Positions 1 through 6,690 of a stretch of DNA of 44,277 nucleotides are shown in pieces. The stretch is from assembly GCA_021325385.1 (NCBI GenBank), contig JAJPHH010000156.1, positions 1-44,277 of the forward strand, in the 5' to 3' direction. This stretch comes from Alphaproteobacteria bacterium (lineage in GTDB: Bacteria; Pseudomonadota; Alphaproteobacteria; Rhizobiales; Beijerinckiaceae). Every line of letters begins with the position of its first letter. Within the stretch, counting starts at the first letter, position 1. The notes beneath the pieces are model-generated. The model searched no databases, was not told the origin of the DNA, and saw nothing but the letters and a program-made list of their open reading frames with translations. The translations under genes were made by a program, and so were the position numbers.

Positions 1-57
1 AAAGATAAAGATAAAGATAAAGATAAAGATAAAGACAAAGAAAAGGACAAGGAGAAG
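1..57 (+). repeat. Hexanucleotide tandem repeat encoding a Lys-Asp tract
   Basis: Five exact AAAGAT units (1-30) are followed by degenerate units AAAGAC, AAAGAA, AAGGAC and AAGGAG. They are in frame and encode alternating Lys and Asp/Glu. Exact units at the left edge grading into degenerate units suggest expansion by slippage. The tract is AT-rich against a GC-rich background, and the full repeat number is cut off by the window edge. Confidence 0.9.
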
Positions 58-381
58 CCCGCGACGGCGGAGCCCGCGCCGCCGGCTTACGAGCCTCAAC
101 TCCTGCGCTTGAGCGAAGTCATGGGCGCGCTGACCTATTTGCGCGGGCTTTGCGGCGATGGCGACACTGAAGCTTACCGCGCCAAAATGGCGGCGCTTCT
201 GGCCGCCGAAGCGACGAGCGACGCGCGCAAGGAGCGGCTCGCGGGGGCTTACAATCACGGTTTCCAAGGCTACGCTTTGACGTACCGGACTTGTACGCCG
301 GCGGCGCGGGTGGTGATCGCGCGATTTCTCGATGAAGCGGCGCGGGTGTCGAAAGATTTGGCGAGTCGGTACGGGGGGTGA
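1..381 (+). CDS. TIGR02301-like family protein, 3' part (5' end outside window)
   Basis: The frame is open from base 1, so the start lies upstream of the window. The visible part begins with a Lys/Asp/Glu tract, passes through a Pro/Ala-rich linker, and enters a compact domain of about 90 residues (LSEVMGALTYLRGLCG, then AYNHGFQGYALTYRTCTP). This domain matches my recollection of the TIGR02301 family, small secreted proteins of unknown function in Rhizobiales. Two Cys residues (in GLCG and RTCTP) could form a disulfide. An ATG at 121 lies inside the conserved domain and is not the real start. The family assignment is from memory; no function can be given. Confidence 0.75.
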   Translation, partial: KDKDKDKDKDKDKEKDKEKPATAEPAPPAYEPQLLRLSEVMGALTYLRGLCGDGDTEAYRAKMAALLAAEATSDARKERLAGAYNHGFQGYALTYRTCTPAARVVIARFLDEAARVSKDLASRYGG

Positions 382-566
382 GGTCTGCGCGGGCTCGACG
401 GCGCGCCGCAATGCCGCCTATTGCTCGGGAGCGCAAGCTTGAGGAGTTCAGGGCCAGATCGGTTCGGCCCTGTCAAACGGCCATAGCCGCCTCCACGTTT
501 TAGGTTACTCCCGAAACAGCGCGGGCGTCGGGGAATTCGCGCCATCCGGAGCGCTAAGTACCTTCC

Positions 567-1655
567 TCAAGCCGCCCGCTCCGGTCGCGGCCCGACATAC
601 CGCGATTGCGGCCGGATCAGCCGTCCCGACTGCGCCTGCTCGCGCGCATGCGCGATCCAGCCGCCGATCCGGCCCATGGCGAAGATCGCGGTGAAGGCGT
701 CGCGCGGAAAACCCAACGCCTCGAGCAGCAGAGCCGTGTAGAACTCGACATTGGTCTTCAGCGACCGGTTCGGCTTCCGCCGCGCCAGAATCCTGAGCGC
801 CGCCGCTTCGACCGCCTCGGCGAGGGCGAGGCGGCCGTCGCGGTCCGAGCCGGCGCGCGCCAGCCGCCGGGCCGCGCCTTTCAGCGCGTCGGCGCGCGGA
901 TCGCGCGCCCGGTAGACGCGATGGCCGAAACCCATCAGGCGCTCGCCGCTGTCGAGCGCCGCTTCGAGCCAGGCTTCGGCGGCTTCCGGCCGGCCGATTG
1001 CATCCAGCATATCGAGCACCGGGCCCGGCGCGCCGCCATGCAGCGGACCTTTCAGCGCGCTGAGCCCGGCGAGCGCCGACGAGGTGAGGCCGGCTCGCGT
1101 CGAGGCGACGATCCGCGCCGCGAAGGTCGAGGCGTTGAGGCCGTGATCCGAAACCGTGACGAGGTACGTATCGAGCGCGGCCCCCTCTTCGGCGCTCGCA
1201 TCCGGCCGCAGCATGCGCAAGGCGTCGGCGGCGTGGCCGCGTGAGGGATCGGGCCTGATCGGCTCTTGGCCGCGCTTGATGCGGACGATCGCCGGCGTAA
1301 ACACGGCGGGCGCGGCGACGAGCCGCAGCGCCGTGTGAAAGTCGTCGCCGTCGGCGAGTTCGGCGATCAAGGCCCGCGCGGCGTCAACGATCGGCAGGCG
1401 CGCGGCGAGGGCTCGCCTGTTCGCAAGCTGCGGAAAAATTTCCGCCCGAGCGCGGCCCAAGGCGCGGCGCAAGCCGGCCGCGTCGAGCGTTTCGTCGAAA
1501 AAGCCCGACCAGAGCAGCGCGAGCGTCTCTTCGTAAGAGGCGATCCCAGCCAGTTCGTCCAGCGAGCGGCCGCGAATGATCAAGGCGCCGCCGCTGGCGT
1601 CGATATCGGAGAGGGTCGTCTCCGCCGCCACGACATCGTCGAGACCGCTGTTCAT
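567..1655 (-). CDS. Citrate synthase family protein with Glu at the catalytic Asp position
   Basis: A 362-residue citrate-synthase-fold protein, the short bacterial citrate/methylcitrate synthase type, expected to condense oxaloacetate with an acyl-CoA. Visible active-site elements are GPLHGG (His206), GFGHRVYRARDPRA (His245 and the oxaloacetate-binding Arg of DPRA), and NVEFY where the family has NVDFY: the catalytic Asp is Glu304. The C-terminal GGWIAHAREQ signature is intact. The ATG start has GGAG about 7 nt upstream. It is divergent from a second citrate-synthase-like gene 85 bp away. Asp-to-Glu normally weakens citrate synthase strongly, so the true substrate or need for a partner is open. 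A housekeeping gltA is usually longer (about 430 residues), so this is probably not the TCA enzyme. Confidence 0.85.
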   Translation of the reverse strand: MNSGLDDVVAAETTLSDIDASGGALIIRGRSLDELAGIASYEETLALLWSGFFDETLDAAGLRRALGRARAEIFPQLANRRALAARLPIVDAARALIAELADGDDFHTALRLVAAPAVFTPAIVRIKRGQEPIRPDPSRGHAADALRMLRPDASAEEGAALDTYLVTVSDHGLNASTFAARIVASTRAGLTSSALAGLSALKGPLHGGAPGPVLDMLDAIGRPEAAEAWLEAALDSGERLMGFGHRVYRARDPRADALKGAARRLARAGSDRDGRLALAEAVEAAALRILARRKPNRSLKTNVEFYTALLLEALGFPRDAFTAIFAMGRIGGWIAHAREQAQSGRLIRPQSRYVGPRPERAA

Positions 1656-1698
1656 TTTTGATCTCCGTGCTGTTTCGCGCCAGGATCGGCGCCGCTAT

Positions 1699-1712
1699 GA
1701 TTGACGTCAATC
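1699..1712. promoter_or_regulatory. 14-bp perfect palindrome, candidate operator
   Basis: GATTGACGTCAATC is a perfect palindrome in the 85-bp gap between the divergent citrate synthase genes. A second inverted repeat follows at once (1713-1729). The neighbouring product carries a helix-turn-helix domain, so autoregulation is a natural inference. Binding is not shown. Confidence 0.5.
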
Positions 1713-1729
1713 TTGATCCCAATGATCAA
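1713..1729. promoter_or_regulatory. Inverted repeat TTGATC-N5-GATCAA, candidate second operator
   Basis: Six-base arms are separated by CCAAT. The repeat abuts the palindrome at 1699-1712 and ends 11 bases before the ATG of the HTH-citrate synthase gene. The arms share the ATTGA/TCAAT core with the neighbouring palindrome, as expected for two half-overlapping sites for one dimeric regulator. Confidence 0.45.
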
Positions 1730-1740
1730 TATGAGGCGGC

Positions 1741-2919
1741 ATGGCCTGGCTGACGGCGACCGAAGCTCTCGCGGCGCTCGGCGTCGAGCGTCAGACGCTG
1801 TACGCAAATGTCAGCCGCGGACGTATCCGCGCCAAGCCCGATCCCAAGGACCCGCGGCGCAGCCTTTATGATTCGAGCGACGTCAAACGCCTGGCCGGCC
1901 GGCGCGGCGGCCGGCGCTCCGCCGCCGCGATCGCCGCCGAAACGATCGGCTGGGGCGATCCGGTTCTTGCCTCCAGCGTTTCGACCGTCGCCCATGGCCG
2001 CTTGATCTATCGCGGCCGCGACGCGGTCGAACTCGCTCGGTCGGCAACGCTGGAGGAGATCGCGCGCCTCCTATGGCAGGCCGGAGAGGTGGATTTCGAC
2101 GCCGCCCCGTCCCCAACCCAGACGCGCGGCGCGCCAGACCATCCGTTGCGGGCGGCGCTGACCATGCTCGCCGCCCGTGCCGCCGCCGATCCGCCTTCGG
2201 CCGGCCGATCGCGCGCCGCACTCGCGGCCGAGGCCGGTGAACTCGTCGGCGCGCTCGCCGCCGCGCTGCTTGGTCCCGTCCGCGGACCGGCGCCGCTGCA
2301 TCGCCGCGTCGCGGGCGCCTGGCGGGCGCCTTGCGCCGAAGACGTGCTGCGCCGCGCCCTTGTCCTTCTCGCCGATCACGAGCTGAACGCGTCGACTTTC
2401 GCCACTCGGGTCGCGATTTCGACCGGCGCGCCATTGGCGGCGGGCTTGCTCGCCGGGCTTGCGACTTTGTCGGGGCCGCTGCATGGCGGCGCGACCGCCT
2501 CAATTCGCGCTCTGATCGCCGGCGCCGCCCACGCCGGCCCGGCCGCGGCGGCGCGCGACTGGCTGGCGCAAGGCCGGCGGCTGCCGGCCTTCGGCCATCC
2601 GCTCTATCCGAACGGCGATCCGCGCGCCGCCGCTCTCCTCGCCTCGTTCCCGGCGAGGCCGCTCTTTATCGAAACCCGCGCCGCGATCGAAACGCTGACC
2701 GGCGAAGCGCCGAATGTCGATTTCGCCCTCGCGGCACTCGCCGACGCCTTTGATCTGCCGGCCTCGGCGCCGCTGACCCTCTTCGCCCTCGCCCGCTCGG
2801 TCGGCTGGATCGCGCACGCGCTCGAACAAGCCGCGAGCGGCGCTCTCATCCGGCCGCGCGCGAAATATGTCGGCCCGCCTATCCTCCCCCGCGAAGCGGG
2901 GGAGGGGGACCGCGCGTAG
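1741..2919 (+). CDS. Helix-turn-helix/citrate synthase fusion protein
   Basis: A 392-residue protein. Residues 1-55 form an excisionase/MerR-like winged helix-turn-helix (MAWLTATEALAALGVERQTL, then YDSSDVKRLAGR). The rest is a citrate synthase fold. Active-site features are GPLHGG (His248), FGHPLYPNGDPRA (His286, with the usual Arg after it replaced by Pro287) and NVDFA (Asp327 kept, the usual following Tyr replaced by Ala). The C-terminal VGWIAHALEQ is intact. It starts 85 bp from the divergent citrate synthase, with two inverted repeats between them. The last 12 or so residues (ILPREAGEGDRA) are encoded by a multi-hairpin repeat that also holds the stop codon. It may be a metabolite-responsive regulator, a catalytic subunit partnering the divergent gene, or both. 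Confidence 0.85.
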   Translation: MAWLTATEALAALGVERQTLYANVSRGRIRAKPDPKDPRRSLYDSSDVKRLAGRRGGRRSAAAIAAETIGWGDPVLASSVSTVAHGRLIYRGRDAVELARSATLEEIARLLWQAGEVDFDAAPSPTQTRGAPDHPLRAALTMLAARAAADPPSAGRSRAALAAEAGELVGALAAALLGPVRGPAPLHRRVAGAWRAPCAEDVLRRALVLLADHELNASTFATRVAISTGAPLAAGLLAGLATLSGPLHGGATASIRALIAGAAHAGPAAAARDWLAQGRRLPAFGHPLYPNGDPRAAALLASFPARPLFIETRAAIETLTGEAPNVDFALAALADAFDLPASAPLTLFALARSVGWIAHALEQAASGALIRPRAKYVGPPILPREAGEGDRA

Positions 2920-3021
2920 CGCGGTGGAGGGGGCCGCTGAGTTTGGGAATTATCCTGAACCGCCGGAGCCCCCTCCACCATGCTTCGCATGGTCCCCCTC
3001 CCCCGTCTTCGACGGGGGAGG
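2883..3021. repeat. 139-bp multi-hairpin intergenic element overlapping a CDS end
   Basis: A chain of perfect stem-loops: CCTCCCCCGC/GCGGGGGAGG (2883-2905), ACCGCGC/GCGCGGT (2909-2925), GGTGGAGGGGGC pairing with GCCCCCTCCACC (2923-2934 with 2968-2979), CATG/CATG (about 2979-2991), and CCTCCCCCGTC/GACGGGGGAGG (2997-3021). The outer arms resemble each other inverted, as in mobile palindromic units. It fills the convergent gap between the HTH-citrate synthase gene and the SDR gene, supplies the former's stop codon (2917-2919), and could act as a two-way terminator. Confidence 0.85.
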
Positions 3022-3030
3022 AAAGTACGT

Positions 3031-3903
3031 TCAGCCCTTCGCCGCCTCTAGGCTCGCCGGCGGCTTCGAATCGTCGGGCACGAAAAAATCGACATGCAGC
3101 TTCTGGCTGGGATCGACGCGGTAGCGATCGAACTCGGTCACGCCGTTCTCGGCGAGGAACGTATCGTCGATCAAGAAATTGCCGGTGAAGCTCTTAGCGT
3201 CTTTCAAGAAGATCAGATAGGCCGCGTCGGCAAGGATTTCCGGCTTGCGCGAAGCGCGCATCAGCGCCTCGCCGCCGAGCAGGTTCTGCACCGCGGCGGT
3301 GGCGATGGTCGTGCGCGGCCACAGCGCGTTGACCGCGACGCCGCGCTTGCGGAATTCGCCGGCGAGGCCGAGGACGACGAGGCTCATGCCGAATTTGGCC
3401 ATCGAATAGCCGGTATGCGGCGCGAACCATTTTTCCTTCATGTCGAGCGGCGGCGACAACATCAATATGTGCGGGTTCTCCGCCTTGAACAGGTACGGCG
3501 CGGCGAGTTTCGAGACCATGAACGTCCCGCGCGCGTTGATCTGGTGCATCAGATCGAAGCGCTTCATCTCAAGCGCCTGACTGTCGGCGAGATTGATCGC
3601 GCTGGCGTTGTTGACGACGATGTCGATCCCGCCGAAGCGCCGCGCCGTCTCCGCCAGCGCGTTGCGCACATTCTCCTCGTCGCGGACGTCGACGACGAGC
3701 GGCAGAGCGTGGCCGCCGGCGGCCTCAATCTCCGCAGCCGCGGTATGGATCGTGCCCGGCAATTTCGGATTGGGCGCGTCGGTCTTGGCGGCGATGGCGA
3801 TATTGGCGCCGTCGCGGGCGGCGCGCAGGGCGATGGCGAGGCCGATGCCGCGCGACGCGCCGGTGATGAATAGGGTTTTGCCTCTCAAGCTTGGCGCGAC
3901 CAT
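3031..3903 (-). CDS. HSDL2-like short-chain dehydrogenase/reductase
   Basis: A 290-residue SDR. The Rossmann cofactor motif is TGASRGIG (14-21), NNAS is at 98-101, and the catalytic residues are Ser150, Tyr166 and Lys170 (YSMAK). The C-terminal half carries the pattern of hydroxysteroid dehydrogenase-like 2 proteins: LWPRTTIATAA, then ILADAAYLI, FTGNFLIDD and a DFFVPDD tail. HSDL2 proteins are linked to fatty-acid metabolism, though the exact substrate is unsettled. GGGGAG lies about 8 nt before the ATG. It is the last gene of a leftward set with an enoyl-CoA isomerase/hydratase and an acyl-CoA dehydrogenase, which suggests oxidation of a 3-hydroxyacyl-CoA or related intermediate. A repeat separates it from the upstream genes, so it may have its own promoter. 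Confidence 0.88.
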   Translation of the reverse strand: MVAPSLRGKTLFITGASRGIGLAIALRAARDGANIAIAAKTDAPNPKLPGTIHTAAAEIEAAGGHALPLVVDVRDEENVRNALAETARRFGGIDIVVNNASAINLADSQALEMKRFDLMHQINARGTFMVSKLAAPYLFKAENPHILMLSPPLDMKEKWFAPHTGYSMAKFGMSLVVLGLAGEFRKRGVAVNALWPRTTIATAAVQNLLGGEALMRASRKPEILADAAYLIFLKDAKSFTGNFLIDDTFLAENGVTEFDRYRVDPSQKLHVDFFVPDDSKPPASLEAAKG

Positions 3904-3921
3904 GTGTCTTCTCCCCTAGCG

Positions 3922-4002
3922 CGTCGTTGCGAGGAGCGAAGCGACGAAGCAATCCAGGAAACGCCGAGGCTCCTGGATTGCTTCGCTCCGCTCGCAATGA
4001 CG
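3922..4002. repeat. REP-like palindromic repeat, copy 1
   Basis: A long imperfect hairpin in the gap between the SDR and enoyl-CoA isomerase genes. The inner arms GAAGCAATCCAGGA and TCCTGGATTGCTTC pair perfectly over 14 bp; the outer parts GCGAGGAGCGAAGCG and CGCTCCGCTCGC pair imperfectly, and the ends read CGTCGTTGC and GCAATGACG. A related copy lies at 30699-30788 and a fragment at 42264-42295, so this is a dispersed family in the genome. Confidence 0.88.
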
Positions 4003-4030
4003 GCGTACCTTTACTGAAGCGGCCTCGGAT

Positions 4031-4801
4031 CTAACATTGCTCACGACGGGCCTTCTTCTGCAGGAAGGCCTGGAATATCGCCCGCGCCTCGGGCGAGCGG
4101 ACCGCCTCGCCGAACGCGACGAGCTCCTCCGCCATCCGCGCTTGCACCGCGCTCGGATCGCCGCGCAGCAATTTCCGCGCCGCGAGCAGAGCGCGGCGCG
4201 GCTTGGCGGCGAGCGCCTTGGCTTTGGCGAGCGCGTGCTCGTAAAGCGCCTCGGTTTCGATCACCGCATTGACCAGCCCCAAACGATGCGCCTCGGTTGC
4301 GTCGAACGGCTCGGCGAGCAGCAGCGCCTCGCTCGCTTTGGCCATGCCGAAGCGTTGCGGGACGAGCAGGGAGGAGGCCGCTTCAGGAACCAGCGCGAGA
4401 TCGACGAAAGGCATTTGGAAACGCGCCGACGGCGCGGCGTAGACGAGGTCGCAGTGAAAGCAGAGCGTCGTCCCGATGCCGATCGCCGGACCCTCGACCG
4501 CGGCGACGAGCGGCTTCTCCAACAGGGGCAGCGCTTGGATGAAGAGGGCGCCGGGCGAGGCGCCCTGGCCCGCCTGAGCGGCGAGGAAGTCGCCGATGTC
4601 GTTGCCGGCGCAGAAGACGCCGCCTTTGCCGCTGATCAGCACGGCCCCGATGGCGTCGTCCCGATTCGCCTCGCCGAGCGCCTCGGTCAGCGCCTGGTAC
4701 ATTGCGCCGGTGATCGCGTTCTTCTTTTCGGGTCGCGCCAAGACGAGATGGAGGATCGCGCCGTCGCGGCGCTTCTCGATAGGTTCGCTCATCGCCGTCA
4801 T
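4031..4801 (-). CDS. Enoyl-CoA hydratase/isomerase family protein, ECI2-type active site
   Basis: A 256-residue crotonase-fold protein acting on unsaturated acyl-CoAs. The oxyanion-hole regions are FCAGNDIGDF (63-72) and EGPAIGIGTT (103-112). The active-site strand reads MPFVDLALVPEAASS (130-144). The first hydratase Glu is replaced by Phe132, while Glu140 sits in the PE position used by delta3,delta2-enoyl-CoA isomerases of the ECI2/PECI type. The sequence therefore favours an isomerase over a hydratase. The start overlaps the stop of the upstream acyl-CoA dehydrogenase by 4 bp (ATGA), showing translational coupling; a second Met at residue 4 is an alternative start. It probably moves double bonds during oxidation of unsaturated acyl chains. 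Confidence 0.88.
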   Translation of the reverse strand: MTAMSEPIEKRRDGAILHLVLARPEKKNAITGAMYQALTEALGEANRDDAIGAVLISGKGGVFCAGNDIGDFLAAQAGQGASPGALFIQALPLLEKPLVAAVEGPAIGIGTTLCFHCDLVYAAPSARFQMPFVDLALVPEAASSLLVPQRFGMAKASEALLLAEPFDATEAHRLGLVNAVIETEALYEHALAKAKALAAKPRRALLAARKLLRGDPSAVQARMAEELVAFGEAVRSPEARAIFQAFLQKKARREQC

Positions 4802-6579
4802 CCCCCGATCGCTTGGTCGAAATCGCCGAGAGCGCCGGCGCCGCTCTCGATCGAAGCAGCGAGGCCCGACGCGGCGGGCAAGAGTTTCTCGGCAAAGAAG
4901 CGCGCCAGGGCGACGCGGCCGAGCTCGCCCGCTTCGCCCTTTGCAGCCTGCGCCTCGGCCGCCAATCCCGCCTTGGCGAGGCAGGCGCCGCCGCGGACCA
5001 GGCCGAACAGGCGAAGGTACGGCGTCGCGCCGGCAAGCGCGTCTTCCGGCTCCGGCGCGGCGCTCATGAAGCGCGTCGCGCGCTCGAACGCGTCGATCGC
5101 CTCGGCGAGCCGCGCCGCGGTCGCGCCGAAGCCGACGCCGTCGCGGGCTGCGACCTGCGCCTGAATCGCCCGCATGTCGGCGATCTCGCGCGCGACCGCC
5201 TGGCCGCCGCCGAGCGGCAATTTGCGCAGGACGAGATCGATCGCCTGGATGCCGTTCGTGCCCTCATAGATCGAAGCGATGCGCGAATCGCGGAAATGCT
5301 GCGCCGCGCCGGTCTCCTCGATATAGCCCATGCCGCCATGGACCTGGATTCCGAGCGAAGCGGCTTCATCGCCGATATCGGTCGAGAACGCCTTGGCGAC
5401 CGGCGTCAGCAAGGCGGCGCGCTGCTCGGCCTGGCGGCGCTGCTCGTCGGTCTTGGCGTGACGGCTCAAATCGATCGCGACCGCGGTCAGATGACATAGG
5501 CCGCGCGCCGCATGGACGAGCGCGCGCATGGTCAACAGCATGCGCTGCACGTCGGGATGCTCGATGATCGGGCTCATGCCGCCATCGCCGCTCTTGCCGC
5601 TGCGGCCCTGCCGCCGCTCGCGGGCGTATGACAGCGCCTGCTGGAGCGCCCGGTCGGCGATGGCGACGCCCTGCAGGCCGACGCCGAGCCGAGCGCTGTT
5701 CATCATCGCAAACATCGCGTTGAGCCCGCGATTCTCTTCGCCGACCAGCCAACCCTTCGCGCCGCCGCCATCGCCATAGATCATCACGCAAGTCGGCGAA
5801 GCGTGAATACCGAGCTTGTGCTCGATCGAGGCGCAGCGCAGATCGTTGCGCTCGCCCGGCGAACCGTCAGGCCGAGGCAGGAATTTCGGCGCGAGGAACA
5901 GCGAGAGGCCGCGCGTGCCGGGCGGAGCGTCGGGCAGGCGGGCGAGGACGAGATGGACGATGTTGTCGGCCATGTCGTGCTCGCCATAGGTGATGAAAAT
6001 CTTCTGGCCGAAAAGGCGGTAGGTCCCGTCGCCGCCCGGCTCGGCCCGCGTCTTCACCGCGTTGAGGTCCGAACCAGCTTGCGGCTCGGTGAGGTTCATC
6101 GTGCCGGTCCATTCGCCGCTGATCAGTTTCGGCAGGTACAAGTCGCGCAAATCCGGCGCGGCGAATTTCGCGATGGCGCTGATCGCGCCTTCACTGAGCA
6201 GCGGGCAGAGCGCGAAGCCGAGCGAGGCGCCGGCCCAGAGTTCGGAGCAGGCGGCGTTGACCGCGTGCGGCAGGCCCATGCCGCCGAATTCCGGCGCGCC
6301 GGTGACGCCGGCCCAGCCGCCGGCCGCCCAGGCGCGATAGGCCTCGCGAAAGCCTTTCGGCGTTGTCACGCCGCCGTTCTCGTATTTTGCGCCTTCGAGG
6401 TCGCCGACGCGATTGAGCGGCGCGATGGCCTCCGTCGCGAAGCGGCCGGCCTCCTCGATCACCGAGGCGGCGTCAGCGGCGTCGAGCTCGCCGAACAGGC
6501 CGGCCGCGATCGCTTCGTTCAGGCCGGCGACGTGGTTGAGCGAGAACAGGATGTCCGAGACGGGCGCGCGGTAGGTCAT
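4798..6579 (-). CDS. Acyl-CoA dehydrogenase, long (about 590-residue) type
   Basis: A 593-residue FAD-dependent acyl-CoA dehydrogenase. The N-terminal extension (MTYRAPVSDILFSLNHVAG) and the C-terminal extra helical domain are typical of the long class that includes FadE5-like and DmdC-like enzymes. Flavin and substrate motifs such as TMNLTEPQAGSDL and GIQVHGGMGYIEETGAAQ are visible, and the catalytic base is Glu439 in YEGTNGIQ. GAGGGAA precedes the ATG. It heads a leftward operon with an enoyl-CoA isomerase/hydratase and an HSDL2-like SDR. Acyl chain length cannot be read from the sequence; DmdC-type 3-methylmercaptopropionyl-CoA activity is possible but has no support from neighbours. Confidence 0.92.
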   Translation of the reverse strand: MTYRAPVSDILFSLNHVAGLNEAIAAGLFGELDAADAASVIEEAGRFATEAIAPLNRVGDLEGAKYENGGVTTPKGFREAYRAWAAGGWAGVTGAPEFGGMGLPHAVNAACSELWAGASLGFALCPLLSEGAISAIAKFAAPDLRDLYLPKLISGEWTGTMNLTEPQAGSDLNAVKTRAEPGGDGTYRLFGQKIFITYGEHDMADNIVHLVLARLPDAPPGTRGLSLFLAPKFLPRPDGSPGERNDLRCASIEHKLGIHASPTCVMIYGDGGGAKGWLVGEENRGLNAMFAMMNSARLGVGLQGVAIADRALQQALSYARERRQGRSGKSGDGGMSPIIEHPDVQRMLLTMRALVHAARGLCHLTAVAIDLSRHAKTDEQRRQAEQRAALLTPVAKAFSTDIGDEAASLGIQVHGGMGYIEETGAAQHFRDSRIASIYEGTNGIQAIDLVLRKLPLGGGQAVAREIADMRAIQAQVAARDGVGFGATAARLAEAIDAFERATRFMSAAPEPEDALAGATPYLRLFGLVRGGACLAKAGLAAEAQAAKGEAGELGRVALARFFAEKLLPAASGLAASIESGAGALGDFDQAIGG

Positions 6580-6641
6580 GGACGTTCCCTCGAAACTTGA
6601 CGGCGACAGTCAGGCCCATACTGTGCCGCCTATGCGATACC

Positions 6642-6655
6642 GTTTATATGTAAAC
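6642..6655. promoter_or_regulatory. Inverted repeat GTTTA-N4-TAAAC, candidate operator
   Basis: GTTTATATGTAAAC is an AT-rich inverted repeat in the 111-bp gap between the acyl-CoA dehydrogenase operon and the divergent tsaC gene. Its spacing and position suit a TetR- or GntR-type fatty-acid regulator, but no such regulator gene is in the window. Confidence 0.35.
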
Positions 6656-6690
6656 TATCTTCGTCGCAAGCCGCCCCGCGGCTTCGGATT

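Noticed and set aside
2883-3021. The multi-hairpin element as a CRISPR-like repeat cluster
   Set aside because: The units are self-complementary stems without regular spacers, so it is a palindromic element.
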